This document shows, piece after piece, positions 17,390 through 26,603 of a DNA stretch of 51,389 nucleotides. This DNA is from Acetatifactor muris. Its GTDB lineage: Bacteria; Bacillota; Clostridia; Lachnospirales; Lachnospiraceae. The notes under the pieces were generated by a model that did not search any database, had not been told where the DNA came from, and was given only the letters and a program-made list of their open reading frames with translations. Numbering within the stretch: position 1 is the first letter of the stretch; every line of letters starts with the position of its first letter. The stretch lies in contig JAMPFR010000018.1 of assembly GCA_023664365.1 (NCBI GenBank), forward strand, positions 1-51,389, read 5' to 3'. The position numbers and the translations under genes were made by a program.

Positions 17390-18895
17390 CTAAAATTTTC
17401 TCTCCGTAAAGGCGTAGAACGCCGGTTTGGGCTGATAATTTTCATCAAAGAGCAGCGGACACTGAGGCAGATTTCCCGTGCTGCCGCCGCCCACGTCGGA
17501 GCGGTTCTGGAGCCAGGAATAATGGTCCACCGTTCCCCAGAGCGTTATCCCCGTGATATTCACGTCCTCCGTTTCATTCTGGGTCTGCATTACATTATAC
17601 AGAAGCTTATACCGTCCGTACTGGGCCTTGTACTCCTTTTCCTTCGCCTCGTCGCTGCCGTCATAATCGCTGCCGGCCTTCATATCCAGCTCCGTGAACT
17701 GCACATCCCCCACCACGGCCGCATACTGCCGGATGGCCCAGTCCAGCTCGTTAAACTTGGGGGACTCCATATTGTAATGTCCCTGCATGCCCATGGCGGT
17801 AATCCGGGTACCCTCGCCGGGCGCTCCTTCCCGGGACTTGATTTCCTTTAAAAGCTCCGTGATATGGCCCACCTTGCTGCTGACGCAGTCATTGTAATCG
17901 TTATAGTACAGCTCCAGAGCCGCCGGCGCATATTTGTTTGCATAGATAAAGGCATTGATTATAAATTCATTGCTCTGATAAATATGCCACCAGCTGGAAT
18001 TGCTGCCGTGGCGATCCTCCGAAAGGGACTCCTCCGGATTCTCACTGTCGGTCCGGTACACATGGTCGCCGTCGCTGCAGGCCTCGTTCACCACGTCCCA
18101 GCCGTAGAACATATCCTTATATTTGCTGTCCGCGCCGGTGAAATGAGTCAGCATGGTACGGATATACCACTCCAGCCGCTTGTCCATGGTCTCCTTGTCC
18201 GCATAATCCTTATTCTTGTCATAGTCCTGGTGGAAGAACCACTCCGGAGTCTGAGAATGCCATACCAGCACATGTCCCCTCACCATAATCCTGTCGTCAG
18301 GATGCTCCGCATTCCAGTCATAAAGCTTGTCCAGCATCCTCTCCGCCCTGGAATAGTCCAGCTTCGGCACTTCGATTGTCTCGCCGTTCAGCTCCGCCAG
18401 CTCCGTGCCCGGACATTTGCTCACGCTGTAGCCCACCATGGCGTCAGGCTTCAGCTCGTTTCCCAGGGTAATGGCGTTGAAATGGGTGGTAACAATTTCC
18501 CACACCTTTTCATCATTCAGCTCGCTTTCCGTAGCCGCACAGCCCATGCGGCAGCCCATAATATCCATTACCGCGTCTTTTAAGATCGGTACTTCCTCCA
18601 TCTCCTGCTGCTCCCCTCCTGACGCATCCTCCTGCCCCGGGACGCCGGAAGCCGGCTGCTGCATCCCGCTTGTTCCTGCCTCGTCTGTGCCTGCCCCGCC
18701 GGCTTCTTCTCCGCCCCGGTTTGTCTCATCGGATTCGGCGCCGCCTGTGATGTCCCCCGCCGGGCCCTCGCCGCCCTGCACCTGTCCCGGAGTTCCTTCG
18801 CCGCCCCGGTTCTGCCCGGGGGCGCCGCCGCAGCCTGCAAGCAGGGAAAACGCCAGCGCAAGGGCCAGTGCCGGGCCTGTTACCTTTTTCCGCAT
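17390..18895 (-). CDS. GH10 endo-1,4-beta-xylanase, surface lipoprotein
   Basis: The start at 18895 is chosen because GGAGG lies 9 bases upstream; it gives 501 residues with a lipoprotein signal peptide ending in LLAG-C22. A linker of about 80 residues rich in G, E, P and Q follows, spacing the enzyme from the membrane through the cell wall. The GH10 barrel covers roughly 100-500: 'HVLVWHSQTP' with H213, acid/base E271 in 'WDVVNEAC', nucleophile E402 in 'FTELDMK'. It cuts xylan chains outside the cell, making oligosaccharides for the importers encoded nearby. It diverges from the AraC-type regulator, which probably controls it. Confidence 0.95.
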   Translation of the reverse strand: MRKKVTGPALALALAFSLLAGCGGAPGQNRGGEGTPGQVQGGEGPAGDITGGAESDETNRGGEEAGGAGTDEAGTSGMQQPASGVPGQEDASGGEQQEMEEVPILKDAVMDIMGCRMGCAATESELNDEKVWEIVTTHFNAITLGNELKPDAMVGYSVSKCPGTELAELNGETIEVPKLDYSRAERMLDKLYDWNAEHPDDRIMVRGHVLVWHSQTPEWFFHQDYDKNKDYADKETMDKRLEWYIRTMLTHFTGADSKYKDMFYGWDVVNEACSDGDHVYRTDSENPEESLSEDRHGSNSSWWHIYQSNEFIINAFIYANKYAPAALELYYNDYNDCVSSKVGHITELLKEIKSREGAPGEGTRITAMGMQGHYNMESPKFNELDWAIRQYAAVVGDVQFTELDMKAGSDYDGSDEAKEKEYKAQYGRYKLLYNVMQTQNETEDVNITGITLWGTVDHYSWLQNRSDVGGGSTGNLPQCPLLFDENYQPKPAFYAFTERKF

Positions 18896-19000
18896 ATTCA
18901 TATACCTCCCCATCATCCAAGTACTGAAATTATAACTGATTCCGGGAAAAATTTCCCTGTATTTCTTGCGGTTCTCTGCCCATTTGTTGCTTTTTGGCAA

Positions 19001-19029
19001 TTTACAATTCCGCTTAAAAATGCTACAAT
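19001..19029 (+). promoter_or_regulatory. Promoter of the AraC-type regulator
   Basis: -35 TTTACA (19001-19006), 17-base spacer and -10 TACAAT (19024-19029) lie about 25 bases before the ATG at 19056. I could not identify an equally clear promoter for the divergent GH10 gene, as expected if it needs an activator. Confidence 0.6.
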
Positions 19030-19055
19030 ACAGACATACGAAAGGAAGGCTGATT

Positions 19056-19991
19056 ATGACAGTCAAAAGCACTCTGCAGAATCGTCAGATGTACAATAAC
19101 GCCAATTCGGATCTTGCGCAAAGCCGCATTCTCACAGGCACCGGACAGGAGTTTGTCCAGTATCGCCGGGACACAGCCATTCGTATCTGGCACAATGATC
19201 TGGACACGGATTTTGAGCCTCACTGGCACTCTGCCCTTGAAATTATCACGCCCATGGAAAACTGGTATGACATTATCATCGGCGACGCCACATACCACTC
19301 TGCCCCGGGCGACATCATGATTATTCCTCCCGGGGAGTTGCACGCCCTGAAAGCGCCTGAAACCGGGGACCGCTTCATCTTCCTGTTTGATATGTCTGCT
19401 TTTTCCAGACTTCACGGCTTTGCCGGCCTTCAGCCTGTTTTGTCCGCTCCCATACACATCACCCGGGGCGCCTACCCCAGAATTTATGACGACGCTTACC
19501 AGCTTCTCGCCCAGATGCGGAACGAATATTTTACCCAGAGCGAATTTGCGGAGCTGACCATCTATTCCCTTATGCTCAGCTTTTTCGTCAAGCTTGGAAC
19601 CAACCACATGAACAGTATTCCTCTCTTTTCCAACAGCAAGGTACACAAACAGAAGGAATATGCCGAAAAGTTCAACGCGGTCATGGATTACATTGACACC
19701 CATTACATGGACAACCTGAATCTGGATGATATTGCCAACTCCGTGGGCTTCAGCAAATACCATTTTTCCAGATTATTCAAGGAATACACCAATTACACCT
19801 TCTGCGCCTATATCTGCCACCGGCGTATCAAAATAGCGGAAGAACTTCTGGAACAGCAGGATTTGTCCATCACGGAGGTAGCCCTGCAGGCGGGCTTCCC
19901 CAGCATTTCCACCTTCAACCGGCTGTTCAAGCAGGCGAAGGGCTGCAATCCCAGTGAATACAGGGAGAAAAACAGTCCCCCCCGCTTATGA
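19056..19991 (+). CDS. AraC-family transcriptional regulator of the xylan locus
   Basis: The start at 19056 follows GAAAGGAAGG and gives 311 residues. The N-terminal half is a cupin sensing domain ('HWHSALEIITP', 'APGDIMIIPPGELHAL'). The last 100 residues carry the two AraC helix-turn-helix units ('NLDDIANSVGFSKYHFSRLF' and 'ITEVALQAGFPSISTFNRLF'). Such proteins usually activate adjacent sugar genes on binding a sugar. Its divergence from GH10-GH43 makes those genes its likely targets. It ends only 4 bases from the stop of the convergent ABC ATPase gene, with no terminator between, so antisense read-through is likely. Confidence 0.93.
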   Translation: MTVKSTLQNRQMYNNANSDLAQSRILTGTGQEFVQYRRDTAIRIWHNDLDTDFEPHWHSALEIITPMENWYDIIIGDATYHSAPGDIMIIPPGELHALKAPETGDRFIFLFDMSAFSRLHGFAGLQPVLSAPIHITRGAYPRIYDDAYQLLAQMRNEYFTQSEFAELTIYSLMLSFFVKLGTNHMNSIPLFSNSKVHKQKEYAEKFNAVMDYIDTHYMDNLNLDDIANSVGFSKYHFSRLFKEYTNYTFCAYICHRRIKIAEELLEQQDLSITEVALQAGFPSISTFNRLFKQAKGCNPSEYREKNSPPRL

Positions 19992-19995
19992 CGAC

Positions 19996-20880
19996 CTACG
20001 ACTCCGGATTGGAAATTACGATTTTCCCATCGTGCAGTCCGATACTGACCTTATTATCCTTCAACTGCAGACTCTCCAGGAATTCAGCGGGAATCTGCAG
20101 TCGTCCCGCCCGATCCAGAATGGCATACTCGTCCTGGGTATCCTCCTGCCTCCAGTCAATGGAGCTTTCCTGCAGCCTGTCTGCATAGGCCTCCTTCAGC
20201 ACTCTCTCGCTGCTGATTTTCCCGTCCCTGATGGCAACGACCCGCCTTACCTTCTTTGAAAGCGCCACGTCATGGGTGACGATGAGAATGGTCTGGCCTG
20301 CTTTATTCAGCTCTGAAAACACATCAAAGATATAGTTGGCAGTCTTCACATCCACGCTTCCCGTGGGCTCGTCCGCCAGCAGCAGCTTAGGCGAATTGGC
20401 AAGGGCTATGGCTATAGCCACTCTCTGTTGTTCTCCTCCGGACAGCATGTTCATGCGGCTCCGCCTTTTGGCGCTCATGCCCACCAGCTCCAGCAGCTCC
20501 AGGGCCCTGTCTCGCTTCTTTTTCAGGCCCGACAGGCTCATGGGCAGCATAATATTCTCCAACACCGTCATATAGGGCAGAAGGTTGCGTCCGTTGTTCT
20601 GCCATACAAACCCTACGGTGTTGCGCTTATACAGCACCAGCTGCTGCTCCGTCATGGTAAACAGGTTGCTGCCGGTCACAAGGAGGGAACCGGCGCTGGG
20701 GCGATCCAGTCCGCCAATCAGGTTCAGAAAGGTGGATTTTCCGCTTCCGCTGTTGCCGATAATGGCGGTGAGCTCTCCCTCCTCCACCTTTAAGTCCAGC
20801 CCCTGAAGAGCCAGTACCTCCGTCTGCTTCGTCTTATAGATCTTAACCAGGCCATCGGCCTGTATCATTGTCTCTGGCAT
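19996..20880 (-). CDS. ABC exporter ATPase with C-terminal AbrB/SpoVT-like domain
   Basis: The start at 20880 follows GGAGAGGAGAGG and gives 294 residues. ATPase motifs are complete: Walker A 42-50 (GNSGSGKST), signature LSGGEQQR (147-154), Walker B LLLADE and switch H203. This is the MacB/LolD type that pairs with FtsX permeases. Residues 251-291 ('LDRAGRLQIPAEFLESL ... DGKIVIS') look like an AbrB/SpoVT swapped-hairpin domain, a fold normally used to bind DNA. Here it may be a dimerisation or regulatory module. Last gene of the export operon; the second of two ATPases for one permease. Confidence 0.9.
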   Translation of the reverse strand: MPETMIQADGLVKIYKTKQTEVLALQGLDLKVEEGELTAIIGNSGSGKSTFLNLIGGLDRPSAGSLLVTGSNLFTMTEQQLVLYKRNTVGFVWQNNGRNLLPYMTVLENIMLPMSLSGLKKKRDRALELLELVGMSAKRRSRMNMLSGGEQQRVAIAIALANSPKLLLADEPTGSVDVKTANYIFDVFSELNKAGQTILIVTHDVALSKKVRRVVAIRDGKISSERVLKEAYADRLQESSIDWRQEDTQDEYAILDRAGRLQIPAEFLESLQLKDNKVSIGLHDGKIVISNPES

Positions 20881-20881
20881 C

Positions 20882-21592
20882 TTACCTCTCCTCTCCGGAT
20901 GTGCCTTTAAGAACCTGTTCCCCCGCCTCCAGCTCAATAATCATGTCCCCGGCTCCCATCAGCCCTACATCATGGGTAGTCATCAGGATCGTGATTCCCT
21001 CCGTCCGGGTCATCTCCTGAAACAGCTTTGTGACCTGTGCAGCCATGGCGCTGTCCAGCTCCGCCGTAGGCTCATCCGCCAGAATCAGCTTCGGCCTGTG
21101 GGCTATGGCCCTGGCTATGGCAACTCTCTGCTGTTCCCCGCCGGACATTTCCGCCGGCATATGATGCATCCTGTTTCCCAGCCCTACCAGCTTAAGACAC
21201 TCCTCCACCCGCCGGGTTCTCTCCTTTCCTGCCTTAATCCCTGCCAGCCGCATGGAAAACTCCACATTCTGAAAGGCGTTCATGGTGGGAATCAGGGAAA
21301 CCGCCTGAAACACGAACCCCATTTCCCTTCTCCGAAGCCTCTCCCTGTCCTTGCCCGACATTTTACCCACCTCTCTGCCGTCGATAAAGACGGTTCCCGA
21401 GGTAGGCTCATCCAAGGCCCCGATAATGTTCATCAGCGTAGTCTTACCGGATCCGGAGCGTCCTTTCAGAATCGTCAGGGTACTTTTCATGATCTCTGCG
21501 TTTATGTCCTTCAGCGCCTGAAACTCCCCGTCCGGAACGGGAAAAATACGGTTTATGCCGCTCACCTTAATCAAACAATCCTTTGCCATCAT
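20882..21592 (-). CDS. ABC exporter ATPase (MacB/LolD type)
   Basis: This 236-residue ATPase has Walker A GRSGSGKT (44-51), signature MSGGEQQR, Walker B LILADE and a 'TTHD' switch histidine. No extra domain. It overlaps the FtsX permease gene by 4 bases (ATGA) and precedes the second ATPase by 1 base, so the three are a single translational unit. The two ATPases differ enough that they probably form a heterodimer. Confidence 0.93.
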   Translation of the reverse strand: MMAKDCLIKVSGINRIFPVPDGEFQALKDINAEIMKSTLTILKGRSGSGKTTLMNIIGALDEPTSGTVFIDGREVGKMSGKDRERLRRREMGFVFQAVSLIPTMNAFQNVEFSMRLAGIKAGKERTRRVEECLKLVGLGNRMHHMPAEMSGGEQQRVAIARAIAHRPKLILADEPTAELDSAMAAQVTKLFQEMTRTEGITILMTTHDVGLMGAGDMIIELEAGEQVLKGTSGEER

Positions 21593-24414
21593 TCTTCCCC
21601 TAACTTTAACGCTTTTGTCACATTCAGCTTAAATATCAGCAAAATCAGAATCAGCAGGCAGAGAAGCATCACGCCGCCTATCACCCCGTAAAGCCTGCCC
21701 ATATCCGCCCCATTGATTACCAGCTTCATGGGAAGCACCTGGTCGGCAGCGGCATAAGCCTGCTGCAAAATGGGTACGAACATGCCGGAAGCAAGCTTTC
21801 CTATGCCGACGCCTGCAAGTACCGACAGTACGCCGGAAAAAATCTGTTCGTTCAGCAGCATATGAATCAGCTCGCCCTTATGCATACCGCAGGCCCGGAG
21901 TACACCGAAGATCATCTCCCGGGAGCGGATGGACATAATCCAGTAAATCAGATAGCCCACGGCACAGAGCAGGATGGTAACCAGAAAGCCCATGGTAAGG
22001 ACGCCGTTGGTGCCCTGGAGCAGCGGATCCTCCACCGTCTTTTCCAGCTCCGCCGCCTTGTCCGTGTATTTTGTGAGGCGGATGCCATTCTCCTGAAACC
22101 AGGCGTAGGCTTCCGCGGCGCTGCGGCCCTCCTTCAGGCCGATCCATACCTGATAGGGCCTGACGCCCAGCTTCTGCCGCAGCACGCCGTAATGAGTCAC
22201 CACCAGCAGATTCTCTTCGGTGGTGACGGTACCGTCGGGATTTATCTCCGTGACGGTGGGGGCATATCCCGGCCAGTAGGTGAAGAATCCCAGGATTTTA
22301 CCCGTCAGAGTTTTGGGGGAACCGTTTTTCCCGTCGGTTACATCCGCTATGCCGTAAGTAATCCTGTCCCCGATCTCACAGCCCAGCTTGGTGCGGAAAT
22401 TATCCGATACCAGGATTCCGTCCGCGTCCACTGCCAGATCATTGAGGTACTCGTAGTAATGCCTGTGATTCAGTTCATAATCCACCCAGGTCAGTTCCCC
22501 GAATTCTTTCGTATGTATACCCATCACCGTGGCGTTCTGTCTTGCGCCGTCTTTGGTTTCCACATAGGCCTCTGAGCTGAGCTGGACTCTCGTATAGCCC
22601 TCGGCAAAATCCATGGATGCGTATCCGGCATAATCCGGCTCCGAGTAATCTCCCGTATATGCGCCGTTCCTGTCCGTCACTGCCCGCCAGACCTCCTGCA
22701 CCATAATGTCCGCTCCGTTCATGTATTCCGCATTACTGTATGCATTCTGCAGTATGGTGCGGGCCACGGTGGCATGGTACATTCCCAGAGAAACCGTGAT
22801 GATGAGGAATAACATGATAAACTGCTGCTTTCTGCCGTTCTTTGCGTTCTCCATAAAGGAGGCATAGCTGGCAGGCCGCCAGAACCGCTTCCCCGCCATA
22901 TACACCAACTGTATCAGATAAGGCTGCATTCTTAAGAAAAGCAGTCCCAGCCCCACGATAAACAGGGACGAACTGACGTAGAGCAGCGGATCCAGGGACT
23001 TTCCCTCCAGAACGCTCTCTCCCAGCCCGGCGGAATTTCTGCGGAAGCTGAAATAACCGTACAGGGAAATGCCCAGAAGAATCACATCCAGAAATATTTT
23101 TTCCCACCAGCTCTTCTTTTTCAGAGCCTTCTGCTGCTTCAGCTTCACAATGGTGACCCGGCTGTGCTTTACCGCGGGAAGGGTCATGATCAGCAGCACG
23201 GCCAGCATGGCTGCCGCCGCGTAAAGCCATACCTCCCTTGTAAAGGTCAAGGTCAGCGTACTTAAGCTGTCAAACTCCAGAAAGCTTCTGGCGGATCCCA
23301 GGATACGGCTGAACACCGTCCCCAGGGGTATGCCCAGGCCGCCGCCCGCCAGGGTCAGAAGGGTACACTGATACAGATACAGCCGGAATATCTGCCCGCC
23401 GGAGCTGCCCCGGCTCTTGATGACCGAAATCTCGTTCCGCTCCATATCATACATCTGGCCGGAAATCATAAACAGGAACGCTCCCAGCATGATAAGGACG
23501 GGAATCTGCAGAATCATCAGCGTGGTGCGGATACGCGTCTGTTTCCTGCAGTAGCTGTCCAGAATATCACGGTATGCCGGTCTGTCCGCCGTATTGTTAA
23601 ATGGCCCCGTCTCCGTAAGATAATCCGTGGCGGCAATCAGACCTTCAACCTGCTCCGCCTTAATATCCTCATACTCAAACATGGGATAATAATAGCAGGT
23701 ATAGGAATACTTTCCGGCATTTTCCCCGGTGAACATGCCGCGGAACAGGTCCATGTCCATAACCGCCGTATTATCCAGACTCTCCGGATCCACCTGCCAG
23801 TAAAAGCCGCTGTCTGCTCCGGCGGCGAACACCCCCTTCACATACAGCTTAATCTGTCCGCCCTCCGGGTCTTTCATGTCATTGAACACCAGTGTTTCGC
23901 CTACCAGCAGCTTCCTATTAACCATTGCCGCCTGGCTCACCAGCACCTCGATACAGCCGTCCTCCGTCCGCCCGTCCTCAGAAAAAGCTTCGCCGCTTAA
24001 CAATTCTATATGCTCCGGCAAATCCGAAAAAGCTCCCAGCCGCAGACTGGCGTTTTCCAGTTCCTGTCTGTTCATGTCGGAATGAATATTCATGGGCGAC
24101 ATGCTGTAGTAACACACCGTCTCCTTTTCCGTTACCCCCAGGTCGCTGTAAATATGCCCCATCAGCTCCTCCATCCGGGCCACGGTAATTCCGCCCCGAT
24201 CCTTTTTGGAGATAACCGTCAGACTGTTCATGGCAGGCCACTTTCCCTCTGTGGAAAGGTAATTCCGAAATTCATCCTGCAGCATCCTGTCATAAGCGGC
24301 AGTCTGATAAAGGGGGAAGCTGACTACCGTGGCGATAAGCAATATGCTTCCCAACAGCAGGCACAGGTTCATCCATTTCTTGTGCCGCAGTTTTTGCAAC
24401 ATTATTCTATACAT
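21589..24414 (-). CDS. FtsX-like ABC permease of a MacB-type exporter
   Basis: The start at 24414 (GGAAGT upstream, 13-base overlap with the adaptor gene) gives 941 residues. A membrane segment near residues 15-37 is followed by a large extracellular domain, a multi-span FtsX block around 295-430, further spans near 440-560, a second extracellular domain and a final three-span FtsX block near 830-930. This is the duplicated FtsX topology of Gram-positive export permeases. Such systems use ATP hydrolysis in the cytoplasm to move or extract substrates at the outer face of the membrane. The substrate is unknown; the location in a xylan locus may be coincidental. Confidence 0.9.
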   Translation of the reverse strand: MYRIMLQKLRHKKWMNLCLLLGSILLIATVVSFPLYQTAAYDRMLQDEFRNYLSTEGKWPAMNSLTVISKKDRGGITVARMEELMGHIYSDLGVTEKETVCYYSMSPMNIHSDMNRQELENASLRLGAFSDLPEHIELLSGEAFSEDGRTEDGCIEVLVSQAAMVNRKLLVGETLVFNDMKDPEGGQIKLYVKGVFAAGADSGFYWQVDPESLDNTAVMDMDLFRGMFTGENAGKYSYTCYYYPMFEYEDIKAEQVEGLIAATDYLTETGPFNNTADRPAYRDILDSYCRKQTRIRTTLMILQIPVLIMLGAFLFMISGQMYDMERNEISVIKSRGSSGGQIFRLYLYQCTLLTLAGGGLGIPLGTVFSRILGSARSFLEFDSLSTLTLTFTREVWLYAAAAMLAVLLIMTLPAVKHSRVTIVKLKQQKALKKKSWWEKIFLDVILLGISLYGYFSFRRNSAGLGESVLEGKSLDPLLYVSSSLFIVGLGLLFLRMQPYLIQLVYMAGKRFWRPASYASFMENAKNGRKQQFIMLFLIITVSLGMYHATVARTILQNAYSNAEYMNGADIMVQEVWRAVTDRNGAYTGDYSEPDYAGYASMDFAEGYTRVQLSSEAYVETKDGARQNATVMGIHTKEFGELTWVDYELNHRHYYEYLNDLAVDADGILVSDNFRTKLGCEIGDRITYGIADVTDGKNGSPKTLTGKILGFFTYWPGYAPTVTEINPDGTVTTEENLLVVTHYGVLRQKLGVRPYQVWIGLKEGRSAAEAYAWFQENGIRLTKYTDKAAELEKTVEDPLLQGTNGVLTMGFLVTILLCAVGYLIYWIMSIRSREMIFGVLRACGMHKGELIHMLLNEQIFSGVLSVLAGVGIGKLASGMFVPILQQAYAAADQVLPMKLVINGADMGRLYGVIGGVMLLCLLILILLIFKLNVTKALKLGEE

Positions 24415-26603
24415 ACTTCCATTCCTTCCGTCAGACCCTGGGCCACCCAATAATTTTCATTGTCGGAGCCTCCCGCCACGAAGCTCTGATACAGCACCGT
24501 TCCATCCTGCTGCTTCAGCTTTACATAGGTGGTGCCCCCATAGGAAAGAACCGCCTTTTTGGGCACAATCACCACATTCTCCATCTCTCTGGTAGTCACT
24601 GTCACGCCGAACCTGCTTAAGCTCCACCAGCCGTCGCTGTTAAAGGCACTGCCCGCCATCTCCGCCGCATCCTCCGGGGATACCCTGATAAGGGCATAGC
24701 CCTCCCCGAACAAATCCGCGCTGACAGCGGCCTGGTTTAAGGTCACCACGGTTCCCGCGGTAGTCCGCATACCGCCGTCCGAACCCGTATACTCTATTTC
24801 AGCCTCGTTGCCGTAGCTTAAAAGTCCGTTGGGATCCTCCACCGCAATGTAGTCGGTACCCTGCTCCGCCACCACCAGAAGCCGCTGGCCCCTCTGCAGC
24901 AAATCGCCTTCCTTCAGGGTATTCACCCACAGCTCCGTGGACATATCCACAATGATGCCGTCATAGGGCGCCTTTACTTCCTCCGTCCCGTAGTCCGCTT
25001 TAAGCTCCGCCAGCTGCTTCTCCAGCTCCGCCACTGTCTCCCGCATCTGCTCTATGGCCTTTTGGTTTTCCTCGCTGCTGTCCTTTTCCAGCTCCGCCAG
25101 CCGCTCTCTCTGACGCTGAAGCGTCCGCTCCTGCCGCTCCAGCTCTACCTGGTCCCCCTTCACCCGTATTGTGAAAAGCACGTCTCCCTTTTTCACCTGC
25201 TGGTACAGATTCACCAGCAGCTCCCCGAAGTATACCGTCCCCTGAATGTCGGGACAGCCAACCCACTCCTGGACGGGATACACAAGGGTTCCCTGGGCGG
25301 TAAATTCATGGCTGACGCTGCCCGACTCCAGAAACACCGTTTTCCCCACTGTGGGAGCGTCTTTTTCCGTCAGTACCCTGTCTCCTTCCTCCAAGCCGGA
25401 AAGAATCTCCGTGTAAACGCCGTCCTGCATACCGGTTACCACAGGGGTATAGACCCGCTCGCCGTCCTTCAACACATAGACATAGGAACCGTCCTCCTCT
25501 TTCCCTACGGCATCCTTTGGCACGGACAGCACGTTTTCCCTGACCTCGTTTATCACCACCACCACGGCATAGCTTCCAATCTCCACGCCGGCAGCCTCCT
25601 CCGGCAGGTAAAAGGTGGTGTATACCTTACCGTTCTCCTCCTCCAGACGCTTGTACTCTTCGCTTTCCATGGGCTCGTACTCCACCTCATAGCGGGTTCC
25701 GCCAATGACGGCAAATACCTGCTTCGCACTGCCTATCTGGGCCTTATTGATAAAATCGCACTTTAAAAGCTTCTGATTTAAGTCTGCCACCGCCGCCATG
25801 GATCTGCCCGCATTCATATACTCGTTGCGGCTTAAAAAGCGGATATTTGCCACCACCCCTTTTTGCGTGGAAAGCACCGTGCTGTTGTCCCGCTCCTCCC
25901 GGAGACGCTGCAGCAGAAGCCTGTTATATTCCGCGTCCAGCTCATAAAGCTCTGTCCGCTGCTTCAGCTGCTCCTCCAGCTTCTGCCTTGCAATCAGGGC
26001 GTTCCTGTATCTGCGCTCATACCCCTGATTCTGATTTTCCCTCTCCCACTGCTCATATTTTTCCCGGTAAAGCTGATAGGCTGTCTCCCGGTCCTCCGTC
26101 CACGCAGCCGGCTCCTCCGGCTTCGCCTTTGTCCAGTTTTCTACCACCTGCCCCCAGAAGCTCTCGTCCCCCCGCTGCTTTTCCAGCGCTTCCTCCGTCT
26201 CCCGGCAATATTCCAGAAATTCCTTCTCATTCCGGGCAATGGTCTTTTCCATATCCTCGATCTGAGTCTCCAGATTTTCCACATTGGTGCGCAGCAGGGT
26301 CTGGCCCTTACTCACCTCATCCCCGGGAAGAGCCGTGTAGCTGTGGAAATTCATGCCGCTTTTTAAGGAACACTCCTCCGTATAGGGACATATCAGACCG
26401 TTGTATACGTTGGCGTCATAGAGGTTCCTCCGAGCCGCCGTCTCGTAGCTTTCCCCCACGCCCACGGGCTCCAGCAGCGTTACCTGAGGCAGGGGCGCTT
26501 CCGGCGTCTCCCCGCAGCCGGTCATAAGGGACGCCAGACAGGCGCCGGAGAGCAGAACTGCCGGAAGCCTTCCCCACAGCCGCCCACATCTCTTCTTCCT
26601 CAT
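24402..26603 (-). CDS. HlyD/MFP-family adaptor lipoprotein, large
   Basis: This 733-residue protein begins with a lipoprotein signal peptide (lipobox 'LMTGC'). It has a long coiled-coil hairpin around residues 105-235, lipoyl/barrel segments, and then a second adaptor-like copy with its own coiled-coil ('RQRERLAELEKDSSEENQ') and barrel ('VKAPYDGIIVDMSTEL'). It is about twice the size of a usual membrane-fusion adaptor and appears to contain two adaptor units. It overlaps the upstream adaptor gene by 4 bases. It presumably links the FtsX permease to the cell surface. Confidence 0.85.
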   Translation of the reverse strand: MRKKRCGRLWGRLPAVLLSGACLASLMTGCGETPEAPLPQVTLLEPVGVGESYETAARRNLYDANVYNGLICPYTEECSLKSGMNFHSYTALPGDEVSKGQTLLRTNVENLETQIEDMEKTIARNEKEFLEYCRETEEALEKQRGDESFWGQVVENWTKAKPEEPAAWTEDRETAYQLYREKYEQWERENQNQGYERRYRNALIARQKLEEQLKQRTELYELDAEYNRLLLQRLREERDNSTVLSTQKGVVANIRFLSRNEYMNAGRSMAAVADLNQKLLKCDFINKAQIGSAKQVFAVIGGTRYEVEYEPMESEEYKRLEEENGKVYTTFYLPEEAAGVEIGSYAVVVVINEVRENVLSVPKDAVGKEEDGSYVYVLKDGERVYTPVVTGMQDGVYTEILSGLEEGDRVLTEKDAPTVGKTVFLESGSVSHEFTAQGTLVYPVQEWVGCPDIQGTVYFGELLVNLYQQVKKGDVLFTIRVKGDQVELERQERTLQRQRERLAELEKDSSEENQKAIEQMRETVAELEKQLAELKADYGTEEVKAPYDGIIVDMSTELWVNTLKEGDLLQRGQRLLVVAEQGTDYIAVEDPNGLLSYGNEAEIEYTGSDGGMRTTAGTVVTLNQAAVSADLFGEGYALIRVSPEDAAEMAGSAFNSDGWWSLSRFGVTVTTREMENVVIVPKKAVLSYGGTTYVKLKQQDGTVLYQSFVAGGSDNENYWVAQGLTEGMEVCIE

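Noticed and set aside
15717-17393. Long plus-strand open frame opposite the GH43 gene
   Set aside because: It is the antisense shadow of a GC-rich gene with unmistakable GH43 motifs; the translation is low in family features and rich in H, R and P.
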